From a virus, in IMG/VR virus record IMGVR_UViG_3300028400_000156, positions 1 through 59,685 of that record: a stretch of 59,685 bases of DNA; one strand, 5' to 3'. Every line of letters begins with the position of its first letter. The stretch's first letter is position 1. Position numbers and translations under genes: made by a program. Under the pieces are notes generated by a model. That model was not told the origin of the DNA. It did not search any database and saw nothing but the letters and a program-made list of their open reading frames with translations. This document shows, in pieces, positions 1 through 9,200 of the stretch.

Positions 1-486
1 CTCAACGAGGTTTTCGCCCGCTTCAAGGCGCTCGCCGACAAGAAACACGAGATCTTCGACGAGGATCTGCAGGCGCTGGTCACCGAAACCAGCAGCGAAC
101 ACTACAACGAGGCCGTCAAACTGGTCAGCCTGCGGGTCTGCTGCGAAACCGGGGAGATCCCCAACGCGCGCATCACGCTGAATGTGGACGGCGAGGAGCA
201 GACTGCTGAATCCACCGGCAGCGGCCCCGTCGATGCCTCCTTCAAGGCCATCGAAAGCATCGTCCACTCCAGCGTCGAGCTGCAGCTCTACTCGGTCAAC
301 AACATCACCTCGGGGACCGACTCCCAGGGCGAAGTGACGGTGCGGCTGGCCAAGAACGGCAGCATCGTCAACGGTCAGGGCGCCGATACCGACATCGTCA
401 TCGCCTCGGCCAAGGCCTATGTCAACGCGCTGAACAAGCTGATCGCCGACGAACAGCGCACCCATCCGCAACGCGGCATCATGTAA
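1..486 (+). CDS. leuA: 2-isopropylmalate synthase, C-terminal part
   Basis: The reading frame is open from the first base, so the gene starts outside the window. The visible 161 codons match the C-terminal regulatory domain of LeuA, which condenses acetyl-CoA with 2-oxoisovalerate in leucine synthesis and carries the leucine feedback site. Typical stretches are EIFDEDLQALV, the GSGPVDASFKAIE motif and QGEVTVRLAKNG, followed by a short end. It is host DNA, co-oriented with the next gene and 5 bp from it. The family call is secure; the catalytic domain is not visible. Confidence 0.93.
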   Translation, partial: LNEVFARFKALADKKHEIFDEDLQALVTETSSEHYNEAVKLVSLRVCCETGEIPNARITLNVDGEEQTAESTGSGPVDASFKAIESIVHSSVELQLYSVNNITSGTDSQGEVTVRLAKNGSIVNGQGADTDIVIASAKAYVNALNKLIADEQRTHPQRGIM

Positions 487-491
487 CGGGG

Positions 492-1301
492 ATGCCCATG
501 CTCAGCGCAAGACAACAGCACTGTCTGCAGGGCATGGGCATCCGCCTGTGGCGGGAGCGTGGCGAGGAAACCGTGCCCGCCGAAACCCCGCAAGCGGCGG
601 CGCCGGAGACCGAAAGAAAACCCGCGCCGCCACTTGAAGAACTGCTCGGGACGTCAACCGCCCCGGCTTCTGCCGGAGTCGCCCCGCCAGAAAAGAAGGC
701 CGGCAGCATGAACGAAACTCGCAGCTTCCCCCTGGACAGCTGGGACCAGCTTCACGAGGGCATCGAAGCCTGCCGTAACTGCGCTCTCGGCGACAGCTGC
801 ACCCGCAAGGTGCCCGGAAAGGGCAATCACGAAGCCTCGCTGATGATCATCGGAGAAGCGCCCGGCGCCCAGGAAGACCGCCAGGGCATGCCCTTCGTCG
901 GCCGCGCCGGCCAACTGCTCGACCGCATGCTGAAGGCCATCGACCTGAAAACCGAGGATGTCTACATCACCAACATCCTCAAGTGCCGGCCACCCAACAA
1001 CCGCGACCCGCTGCCCAGCGAAGTCATGGCCTGCCAGCCCTTTCTGCAGGCACAGATCCGCCTGCTGCAGCCCAGGGTTATTCTCTCCGTGGGCCGCGTC
1101 AGCGCCCAAAACCTGCTCGGTCAGAACACCGCCCTCGGGCGGCTGCGCCAGCAGCAGCACCATCTCCCCGGCAGCGATATCCCTCTGCTCGTAACCTATC
1201 ACCCGGCTTATCTGCTGCGGAACCCGGTGGAGAAGGCCAAGGTCTGGCAAGACCTGAAAAGACTGAAACATTCTCTTTCCGGATCGAACACTGAGACATG
1301 A
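492..1301 (+). CDS. Family 4 uracil-DNA glycosylase
   Basis: This 269-aa protein matches the iron-sulfur type 4 uracil-DNA glycosylases, which remove uracil from DNA in base excision repair. After a low-complexity N-terminus of about 90 residues come CRNCALGDSCTR (the first two cluster cysteines), the uracil-pocket motif GEAPGAQEDRQGMPFVGRAG, NILKCRPPNNRDP and the later motif VTYHPAYLLR. The start at 492 sits just after the leuA stop; an internal start at about 708 (MNETRSFPL) would remove the variable extension. It is the last clearly host gene on the left side. Confidence 0.9.
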   Translation: MPMLSARQQHCLQGMGIRLWRERGEETVPAETPQAAAPETERKPAPPLEELLGTSTAPASAGVAPPEKKAGSMNETRSFPLDSWDQLHEGIEACRNCALGDSCTRKVPGKGNHEASLMIIGEAPGAQEDRQGMPFVGRAGQLLDRMLKAIDLKTEDVYITNILKCRPPNNRDPLPSEVMACQPFLQAQIRLLQPRVILSVGRVSAQNLLGQNTALGRLRQQQHHLPGSDIPLLVTYHPAYLLRNPVEKAKVWQDLKRLKHSLSGSNTET

Positions 1302-1473
1302 CCCGACAGCCGGGCCATATTACCGACGAAAAGGAGCAGTAAAAAGCTATAATCCCGGTCATACCATAGATTACTGCCTCGCTATTTCTTCAGAGGCACT
1401 CGCTGCCAGCAGCCGAAACACACGCACGGCTCAGTTTTTGGCATAACCAACTTGCCATATCAAGGATCGCACG
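1302..1473 (+). promoter_or_regulatory. Intergenic spacer with a possible promoter
   Basis: This 172-bp gap has no gene. It contains a consensus -10 box TATAAT at 1348-1353, with only a weak -35 candidate (GACGAA, 1325-1330) 17 bp upstream. A short stem AGCCG/CGGCT (1411-1415 with 1427-1431) precedes a run of five T, which could be a weak terminator. No tRNA or obvious attachment core is present. Promoter use is inferred from the -10 box alone. Confidence 0.3.
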
Positions 1474-2997
1474 ATGAAACTTTCAAGACGCCTGTTCCTA
1501 CTCTCACCTTTAGCCCTGGCTTACAAGCCCTCCTGGGGCGCACTGTCCTTTCCCCTGCCCCAAGGGCATTTTGTTCCGGCCAAGATGCCGATGCACCCGG
1601 TTTACCCGAGACCGGACTCTGAGACCCAGGCCCATGCTCGCCATCGCTGGGCGCATCCTGACTTTCGATACGAGATCCCAATCGGTGTCCAGGGAGGAGC
1701 TTGGCCTTTCAAGTATGAAATCATCAATGGGCCATCGGGTGCCACCATTGGCCAGCACTATGGTGACCCCGATTATGGCGTGGTCAAATGGACACCTACC
1801 AATGGAGACAGCGGCACAAAAACTTTTACTGTTCGTGTCACGGATCAAGAACTGAACACTGCCGATCTGACTTGGACTACAACTATTGATGATAATCAGT
1901 TTGTGTTTGTTGATGCCAGCGCAGCATCGACTGGTAGCGGTACGATTAGCAGCCCACTCAAAACTTTTGCAGATTGGTATAAGGGTGATGTAGACGCGAC
2001 TGATGCGACTTACCACAAAAAAATTATCGTTTTCCGTGGCGGGAACTATAATGCCACCGGATCGGCTGCTAACTCAGGGAATGTTCGACTGGAGTCCGCG
2101 TATAAGACTATATCGTTTATAGGCTACCCCGATGAAGTTGTTAATATAGATTGCTCAACGGCTGTATTTTTCACTGCGGATGGTGGAATGTCAGATTTGT
2201 TCGTTGGGAATCTCCGATTCAACAACGCACGAGCAGATGTCGCCAATTCGCATTTTTGGTGGATAGGAAGCACTCCAGAGCGCGTCACCTTCTGGAATAA
2301 TGTTTTCGACTCACTGGGCAATGGCACATCAGGAGGTGACAATCCTTGTGGCATTTTCATGTCCGATACTAGCACAGACAAAAATAATTTCCTTATTAAA
2401 GGTAATACTTTCCAGAACTTTACGAATGACGGCCCGAACGGCTCGTTCGTAGATATGTACCGTGTTTATTATGTACTGATTGAAGAAAATCTGATGCAAA
2501 ATAGTACGCCCGAATACGGACTGTGGGCAAAAGTCACTAAGGCCTATGTAACAATCCGCGCCAACATGCTGGAGAATGTACGCGCCGGAATCAATCTATG
2601 GTATGGGGATGCCGCACCTGGTACTCCGCACGACCATGAGGTGTGTTGGAACAAGGTGACAATAGACCCGGTCTGGGGCACAAATACCAGGACTTTCTTA
2701 GTCATGGGAGACGCACCTAGTTCTATAAACTCTGGCCACTATAATACATTTATATATAGAAACTCATTTATTGATGGGGCATCGACAACACAATCCGTTG
2801 GGAATGATCCATACAATACGGATGGGAATGTCATAATGAGTAATAATCTCAGTGTGTGGCGGACGAATGAACAAGAAACAGTGATACCAAACCTCACCGG
2901 GAACATGTCATCGGGGATTGCAGATACTACGACCGGCGAACTGGTAGGGTCATACAGGACACAGTACCTCGGCACACGAGGACACGAGGTAATATGA
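1474..2997 (+). CDS. Beta-helix spike-like protein with signal-type N-terminus (left copy)
   Basis: This 507-aa protein has repeated Asn/Gly-rich turns typical of right-handed parallel beta-helix spikes and pectate-lyase-like proteins. Residues from about 37 (KMPMHPVYPRP) to about 430 match the right-hand gene at 56988-58871 almost residue for residue. The two ends differ. This copy begins MKLSRRLFLLSPLALAY, a basic then hydrophobic stretch like a Sec/Tat signal, instead of the virion-type N-terminus. Its C-terminus (LGTRGHEVI) also differs and contains two phage-type octamers at 2973-2988. RBS AAGGA lies ahead of ATG 1474. It is probably a recombinant gene: host 5' part, phage 3' part. Enzyme activity is not known. 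Confidence 0.75.
   Translation: MKLSRRLFLLSPLALAYKPSWGALSFPLPQGHFVPAKMPMHPVYPRPDSETQAHARHRWAHPDFRYEIPIGVQGGAWPFKYEIINGPSGATIGQHYGDPDYGVVKWTPTNGDSGTKTFTVRVTDQELNTADLTWTTTIDDNQFVFVDASAASTGSGTISSPLKTFADWYKGDVDATDATYHKKIIVFRGGNYNATGSAANSGNVRLESAYKTISFIGYPDEVVNIDCSTAVFFTADGGMSDLFVGNLRFNNARADVANSHFWWIGSTPERVTFWNNVFDSLGNGTSGGDNPCGIFMSDTSTDKNNFLIKGNTFQNFTNDGPNGSFVDMYRVYYVLIEENLMQNSTPEYGLWAKVTKAYVTIRANMLENVRAGINLWYGDAAPGTPHDHEVCWNKVTIDPVWGTNTRTFLVMGDAPSSINSGHYNTFIYRNSFIDGASTTQSVGNDPYNTDGNVIMSNNLSVWRTNEQETVIPNLTGNMSSGIADTTTGELVGSYRTQYLGTRGHEVI
1582..2762 (+). repeat. Left copy of 1.18-kb direct repeat in spike gene
   Basis: The stretch pairs with 57414-58594 at a constant offset of 55,832 bp and no indels. 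Identity is mosaic: 2269-2762 is identical by eye (494 bp). Around 1670-1756 it is also identical, while 1757-2051 differs at many silent sites. Similarity drops sharply after 2762 and before 1582. The identical block is the likely crossover or gene-conversion tract. Confidence 0.85.
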
Positions 2998-2998
2998 G

Positions 2999-4255
2999 AT
3001 GACAATAAAATTATGGGTCAATTTTGATGGGTCGTTAGTCAATAACGACTACACAACGGGTGCTACAGAGCTGCCCGCATCAACATTGCTGATGACAGCC
3101 CAGCAATTCAGCATCACCGCTCCTGGTGGAGCGTGGGGGACGCGGAATATAGCTGACCTGTGGGGCGGATCGGGATTTGATATAAACCCTGTCCCTACAG
3201 CAAACGGCGGCTCGTCATATCCGGTCAGATTCGCGATCCTCGTCGAAGACACTGGCACTGGAGCTAATCGGATAATTTTTGACCTATCACCATCGGGTGG
3301 CGATGGTGGCGTCGAGATTAAAGACAACGATGACGGGACAGCCACCGCGCGCATGTGGAACACTGCTGGGACGGAGGTATACGCCGTCACTTTCAATATC
3401 CCCGCCAGCGGTCCATATATCATTGAGGGCATACTAAACAGTGGGGCCACAAATGCCCCCGAACGGTTGCAGGTTCGGGCATGGGCATTGGGTGGTACTG
3501 CCCCAGCATTTGTGCAGACGACAGCCGATTACGCGGGCTGGACGCCAGCAACTGGAGTTGCTCAGTTGCGAGTGCGTGACGCAGCATACAACATTGGTCA
3601 GCTCATCCTCTCTGATGACGTAACCGAGGATCTGTCGGCGCTGATTGAGCAAAACGATTACTCAGCAGGTGGTGATACAACAGCCCCGACTCTGAGTAAC
3701 CCGACGCTCACTGTCAACAGCAACACCGCCGTAACATTCGGCGCAACATCATCTGAGGACGGCACAGCCCATGCCGTTGTCCGCCTCGCATCCGATCCGG
3801 CGGCAACGCAGCAGGAAATCGTTGACGGCACATACGCCAATGCGGTAGCGATCCCGGCCGATGTAGCTATCACCGCAAACACTGCCTATCAATTCGCGCA
3901 GGTCACTGGGCTGACCGGAAATACAGCTTATGCTGTTGACCAAGTGGCTACAGATGCCGCAGGCAATATCAGTGCTATAAGCACGCAGACATTCACGACG
4001 CAGAGCAAAGCGCTTCGCCTCACCCTGCAAGGAGGTGCGAGCAAAACGCTCAATGTCGTGCTGTTTGACGCGGCCACCGAGGATACCAACGCGGTACTCA
4101 AGACCCTGGCGAATCAGGTAGTCTCCACTGACGGCTCGATCACACTTGACCTCAATGACACTTCCATCGCTGACGGGAGCGCGGTCGAGGGACTGGGCAA
4201 GGACGCCTCCAATGGCGATCCGTACCCGCTACAGGGCACGGTGACGGTGCAGTAA
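2999..4255 (+). CDS. Phage virion-associated protein with fibronectin-like segment
   Basis: This 418-aa protein begins one base after the spike stop. The first 220 residues look like a beta-sandwich carbohydrate-binding or lectin-like fold. A segment around 225-335 resembles a fibronectin type III/Ig-like repeat (DTTAPTLSNPTLTVN, then TGNTAYAVDQVATDAAGN). The end, from about 338, is a short beta domain. Position in the late unit directly behind the spike suggests a receptor-binding or spike-accessory protein on the virion. No catalytic motif was recognised. Confidence 0.6.
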   Translation: MTIKLWVNFDGSLVNNDYTTGATELPASTLLMTAQQFSITAPGGAWGTRNIADLWGGSGFDINPVPTANGGSSYPVRFAILVEDTGTGANRIIFDLSPSGGDGGVEIKDNDDGTATARMWNTAGTEVYAVTFNIPASGPYIIEGILNSGATNAPERLQVRAWALGGTAPAFVQTTADYAGWTPATGVAQLRVRDAAYNIGQLILSDDVTEDLSALIEQNDYSAGGDTTAPTLSNPTLTVNSNTAVTFGATSSEDGTAHAVVRLASDPAATQQEIVDGTYANAVAIPADVAITANTAYQFAQVTGLTGNTAYAVDQVATDAAGNISAISTQTFTTQSKALRLTLQGGASKTLNVVLFDAATEDTNAVLKTLANQVVSTDGSITLDLNDTSIADGSAVEGLGKDASNGDPYPLQGTVTVQ

Positions 4256-4258
4256 ACC

Positions 4259-5974
4259 GTGCCGTGGAACAAGACATCAACATGGAACTCCGCGCCGGTA
4301 CTGTCGTCGTGGAATAGTCAGTCCACATGGAACGCCGGCGGAACTGGAGCGAGCGGAGGCACTTGGGCCAGCACAACCTTCGCGGTCGATTATGCAAACC
4401 TTGACCCATCCAGTCCGTTTGCTGGAAATACTGAATTTTCCGCCATCGTTGCCGGAGACATCTGCTACTACCGGCCGACAACAACACCGGGCGGCAATTC
4501 CGTCTCCATGTCCGGCGATGGCGTGTTCACCCTCACGCCGCCCGCTAGTGCGGATGAGTCGTTCGAGTATTACATCCATGACATTTCAGATGGCACTGAC
4601 GGGCCGATAGGCACGATAACAGTCTCGCCCGTGAGCGCCCCTGCGATAACCGCCGTCAGTTCCATCCGTGGCGCGGATATTGTCACCGATGAGGCGCAGT
4701 TCACGATTACCGGAACGGGCCTGACCGGCACGGCCAGCGTCACGGTCAATGGCGTAGCAGCAACAGCCGTCACGGTTGTCAGCGACGCCGAAGTCACCGC
4801 CACTGCGCCACATGGATTCGCGGCAGCCTACGGATCGAGCGGCAATGTCGTAGTCAACAACGGCACGGCGTCCAACGCCTACGCCGTGACCCTCATGCCA
4901 CCCCAGGGCATGAACTACACCGCGTTCACGGTGGACTACGCCGGGCTTGATCCGAATAGCCCGTATGCCGGCGATACCGAGTTCAGCAACATCACGGTCG
5001 GGGCGCAGGATGTCTACGATGCGCAGACCACGCCGGACGGGATCGCAGTGTCCATGTCCGGGGACGGCGTGTTCACACTGGCCAGCCAGCCGTCCACCGC
5101 GCAGTCATTCCGCACCTTCATCTACGACCCGACCGATCAGACTGTCGGCGCGGATGTGACCGTAACGGTCGAGGCTGTCGCTACCGCCACGATCACATCG
5201 ACCGGGCAGACCGCGACGGACACGCAATCGGCAACCGTGAGCGTTATCGTATCGGTCAACGCTGGCAATCAGGTTGCAGCAGAAATGCAATCGGGAGCGT
5301 TCTCGGTTCAGAGTCTGGCGACAATCACATCCAGCGGTCAGGTCGCGCAGGACAGCCAGAGCGCCGCGTTCGAGGCTGTGACAGGCATCACTGCCGGCAA
5401 TCAGGCGGCTGTAGATACTCAGGCCGGTGCGTTCAGCGTAGAGACTACCCTGCAAGCGGGCAACCAGGCCGCCCAGGATAGCCAGAGCGGCGCGTTCCAT
5501 GTCGCCCCGGTATCAACACTCACATCGACTGGCCAAACGGCCACAGACAGCCAGAGCGGCGGCAGCTTTGTTCTTCAAGTCGGCGGCCGGCGCAATATCA
5601 ACGCACAATTTTCGCCGGGCAGCACAGTCACGATCACGCTCTACGACACGATCACCGGGAAGCCAGTGCCTCTACTCGGCAGCAGCATGATCGAGATCGG
5701 CGGGGCCGGGCTGTTCTTGTTCGATCTGGACAAGGTCGTCGACCAGCCAATTCGGCGCACGGAATACGCCTGGGTGGCGACAGACGGTACGACAACGCAG
5801 ACAGGCGTAGTGGTTATCGAACCTGAGATCAACGACATCTGGCAGCGGCTCGATCTCGACCCAGACGCACCGAACACCTATGCCGAATCGCTGACCAGCA
5901 TCCTCGGCGGATTCGGTCGGATCGACAAGGCCAATAACGGCGACGGCACAGTGACGACAACGAGGACGCCATGA
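4259..5974 (+). CDS. Repeat-rich virion protein with IPT/TIG-like domain
   Basis: The 571-aa product starts with GTG. It holds two copies of a roughly 75-residue module (FAVDYANLDPSSPFAG and FTVDYAGLDPNSPYAG, each followed by a VSMSGDGVFTL core) on either side of an IPT/TIG-like Ig domain (ITAVSSIRGADIVTDEAQFT). From about residue 308 come six short repeats of the type TSTGQTATDSQSGAF or AGNQAAQDSQSGAF. A last beta domain (RRNINAQFSPGSTVTITLYD) resembles adaptor domains of tail proteins. It is probably a decoration or fibre protein. Its stop overlaps the next start (ATGA). Confidence 0.6.
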   Translation: MPWNKTSTWNSAPVLSSWNSQSTWNAGGTGASGGTWASTTFAVDYANLDPSSPFAGNTEFSAIVAGDICYYRPTTTPGGNSVSMSGDGVFTLTPPASADESFEYYIHDISDGTDGPIGTITVSPVSAPAITAVSSIRGADIVTDEAQFTITGTGLTGTASVTVNGVAATAVTVVSDAEVTATAPHGFAAAYGSSGNVVVNNGTASNAYAVTLMPPQGMNYTAFTVDYAGLDPNSPYAGDTEFSNITVGAQDVYDAQTTPDGIAVSMSGDGVFTLASQPSTAQSFRTFIYDPTDQTVGADVTVTVEAVATATITSTGQTATDTQSATVSVIVSVNAGNQVAAEMQSGAFSVQSLATITSSGQVAQDSQSAAFEAVTGITAGNQAAVDTQAGAFSVETTLQAGNQAAQDSQSGAFHVAPVSTLTSTGQTATDSQSGGSFVLQVGGRRNINAQFSPGSTVTITLYDTITGKPVPLLGSSMIEIGGAGLFLFDLDKVVDQPIRRTEYAWVATDGTTTQTGVVVIEPEINDIWQRLDLDPDAPNTYAESLTSILGGFGRIDKANNGDGTVTTTRTP

Positions 5975-6204
5975 TCGGCGAAGCCTGGGCGACGGGCTGC
6001 GTCGATGCTGCAATCTCGCTCGAATGGGTGCAGTGCGAGCAGATTCCGATACCGATTCCGAGACCGGGCGGGGGATACGTTACCCCCTGGCCGAGTAAAT
6101 CGTATGACGACCTTCGCAAGGAGCGGTATTATGAACAGGCATTGGCAGAGGATCAGGAACTGATTGAGATGTTGACCGCACTGCTGACACAGAGGATTCT
6201 GTAA
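5971..6204 (+). CDS. Small phage protein of unknown function
   Basis: A 77-aa product whose ATG overlaps the stop of the preceding virion gene (ATGA), indicating translational coupling. It is acidic towards the C-terminus, with a possible helix (KERYYEQALAEDQELIEMLTALLTQRIL) and a proline-rich middle (PIPIPRPGGGY). No signal peptide or membrane segment is present. It is followed after one base by the 1522-aa gene. Function is unknown. Confidence 0.55.
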   Translation: MIGEAWATGCVDAAISLEWVQCEQIPIPIPRPGGGYVTPWPSKSYDDLRKERYYEQALAEDQELIEMLTALLTQRIL

Positions 6205-6205
6205 C

Positions 6206-9200
6206 ATGAAGAGCCTAGCAACCTGCCTGGCGGCGCACAAGGTAGATCCCGATGACCGCCAGCTGATAAACGATATTCATCAGCAGCTACTGACTGCCGG
6301 GGTGGACCCGCGCGTTGCCCCGCTGCAGGCAGTGGTAGATACGATTAACATCGCGGTCGGCGACTACAACGCCATCATCAAGCAACTCCGCCGGCACGAC
6401 AAATCACTGGAATACCACCCGCCCTACGAAGCCCCCGCCAGCATGGCGGATGTGCAGCGCGCCGTGGCGGAGGGGGCGGCAACATTGGAGCGAACCAAGA
6501 AGGCAAAGAAGCCGGGGCTGCACAAGCGCAACTTCGAGACAGTCGAGCAGGTAGAGCTGGCTGAGCAGCAGGTTGCAGATGGCACCTATGAGCCGCCCAT
6601 CCAGCCCAAGCCCATCGACGAGATCAAGGTCAAGGTGAAGCGCAAGCGCACGGCGCCGCGTGACGAGGGAACCGATTACATCCAGAAACGCGACTGGTTC
6701 GACTCTCTGGTGGACCTCGAGCGGGTCGGCGGCCTAGATGCTCGGCAGGATGTTGTAATCAAACAAGTATTTGGCCAGTTGGGAGGCGTTATCCCAGTGC
6801 TGGCCGACGTGAACACCTTGCAGGATTTCCTCGACAAGACTGCTGAATATGGCGGCTTCACCTCGTTGAAGGATCTGCTGAAGGTCATCTCTGCGAAGCT
6901 GCACGGCAACGACCCTTACAAGCGACTGGCAGACTGGCTGCTCAATGTCGACTTCGGTGCTGACACAATCCTCGTTGCCAGAACTTCCGGTGCGCTGCTG
7001 GAGCGTGACCCAGGGCGGGCGCTTGGCTCGTACTACCACGTGCCTTATACCATCACGAACAAAGCTGGCGTAGAGATGGACGCCTCCCTACGCATCATCG
7101 CCCTCGACGCTGAGCACGCCGCGGATAATGATACGCTTACACGGTTGCTCAAAAGGGAGGGACAGCACGATCTGTCTTCACTCACCATGCGGCTCCTTCT
7201 CCACGAAGCTGTCCACGCCGCCACCGTGCACAAGATGGCGCTGGATGAGAAGTTCTCTCAGGAAGTCGACGCCCTGCGCCGGCGCATGATCGCCCACTAC
7301 GCCAGCAAGTACGACATGCCGAAGTCGAGAGTCATCGAGTCCGTGTACGGGCTGCGCAATCCTCTCGAATTCCTGGCGGAGATGATGACCGACGCCAACC
7401 TGCAGAAGGAAGCCATGCAGGTGTCCTATACTGCCGGCGATACCCGGGCCGAACCCGGACCCGCATCCACCGTCCTGCACAAGTTCATCGAAGCGGTGCG
7501 CCGGTTCCTCCGGGTGCCGCCTACCATTGCCACTGTGTTCGACCGCACTATGCTGCTGGCTGAGTCACTTCGCGTGGAGTACTCCGACGCCCTTGGTGAG
7601 CAGAGTGCGGCCTACAAGACCATCCCCAAGGTCATTGCCGAGATCGACGAGAAGCTCTACGGGACGGACTTCGCCGGCACGTCCAGCAAGGAGACCACTG
7701 ACTTCATCAGCAAGGCCAAGGCGCACGATTCTGTTCTCGGCAAGGTCGTGTCACCCATCGCGTCGGTGCTCAGTGACAACACCGAGCAGCAGCTTGCGGA
7801 CACATGGGCCAAGATCCGGCAGGGCGGGCACGCTACTGCGGAAACCCTGCTCGGCATGCTGACGCTGGATCACATCCAGTCGCGGTTCAGCAAACTGTTC
7901 CAACGACCGGACAATAACCCGCTCAACGACTACGTGGATGCCAAGTCCCGTGAGCAGGCAGTCGCAAAGAAGTTCGAGCGGTCGGGCGAGCACCTGCACG
8001 CGCAGTGGCTGTCCATCGAGAAGAAGCACCGCGGACAGCCTGTCATGCAGGAGTTCGAGGACATGGTGACAGACTCCACCGTGTTCCAGGTCCATCCGGA
8101 CAAGGCATGGCTCGACCCCGCCCATGACGCGATCCGCAAGAACAAGGTCCGCGCCAAGGTCGCGGAGAAGGCCCATGCACGCCTGCGTTCCACGTGGAAC
8201 AAATTGCCGCCGGACATGAAAGCTGCCTACAAGGCCACCCGGGAGTTCTATCGCAACTCTCTGGTGCAAATGCTGGACACCGTCATCAACAATCTGACGA
8301 GCATGTATGGCCTGACCGATCCGCTGCTGCTCGATGCCATTGAATCCGCGCCGGACACGGAGTCCCTGCTCAAGCTGGAGGTACCGCTCAGCAACTGGGA
8401 CTCGCTCGCCCGGTCCATCGGCCACATGAAGGAGTTGATCCGCAAATCCGGTCCCTACTTCCCGCTCAACCGGTTCGGCAATTACGCTATCAGCTACCGC
8501 AAGAAGGAAGTCTATTCCGGGTATTCCAGCAAGCAGAAAGCCTACGACGCAGCGCAGTCGCTGGCGTCGACCATGCCGGGCGCGGTGCGTGGGAAGCCAG
8601 AGAAGGTGGCTGGCCAGTGGCAATTCACCATGACGACGGAAGGATTCCAGCTGTTCGAGAACCTGTCCGACGCCGAGGCGGCTCGCGCTGCACTGCAGGA
8701 AGATGGCTATGAAGTCGGTGGCATCACGAAGAAGGTGGAGATGGAGATCCCTGACATGTCCGTGGCGGGCCGCATCCTGGCCGTAGCTGCCAAGAAGCTC
8801 AACAAGGACGGCAAGGTGTCGCAGGCGTACCTCGAGATGAAGAACGCGCTGGCAACCATGCTGCCGGACACCTCCTTCAACAATCGCCTGCTGCGCAGGA
8901 AGAATATCCATGGCGCCAGCAAGAACCATCGGCGCGCGTTGGCCAGCTACATCCAGGCCGCGAGCTGGCAGCTGGCCCGGCTCAAGCATCGCAAGGATGT
9001 CGACGAGGCGCTCGCCGGGCTGCGCGAAGTGGGCAAGTCCCGCCCGGGTCAGGATGATGGCATCAAGACCTCGCAGGTCGTCAACGAGATCATGCGCCGG
9101 GAGGCCATCAACCACGGCGACCGGTCAAAGGTCGGCGAGGCCATCGCCAAGTTCGGCTTCATCAACTTCCTGCTCACAGGCAGCTACGCCGCGATCAACG

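Noticed and set aside
1302-1473. tRNA or attachment site at the left border
   Set aside because: No cloverleaf or matching short repeat at the right border was found; the long spike-gene repeat explains the ends better.
7751-9115. 454-codon open frame antisense to the giant virion gene
   Set aside because: Long antisense frames are common in GC-rich genes; the plus-strand gene has clear protein features and this one has none.
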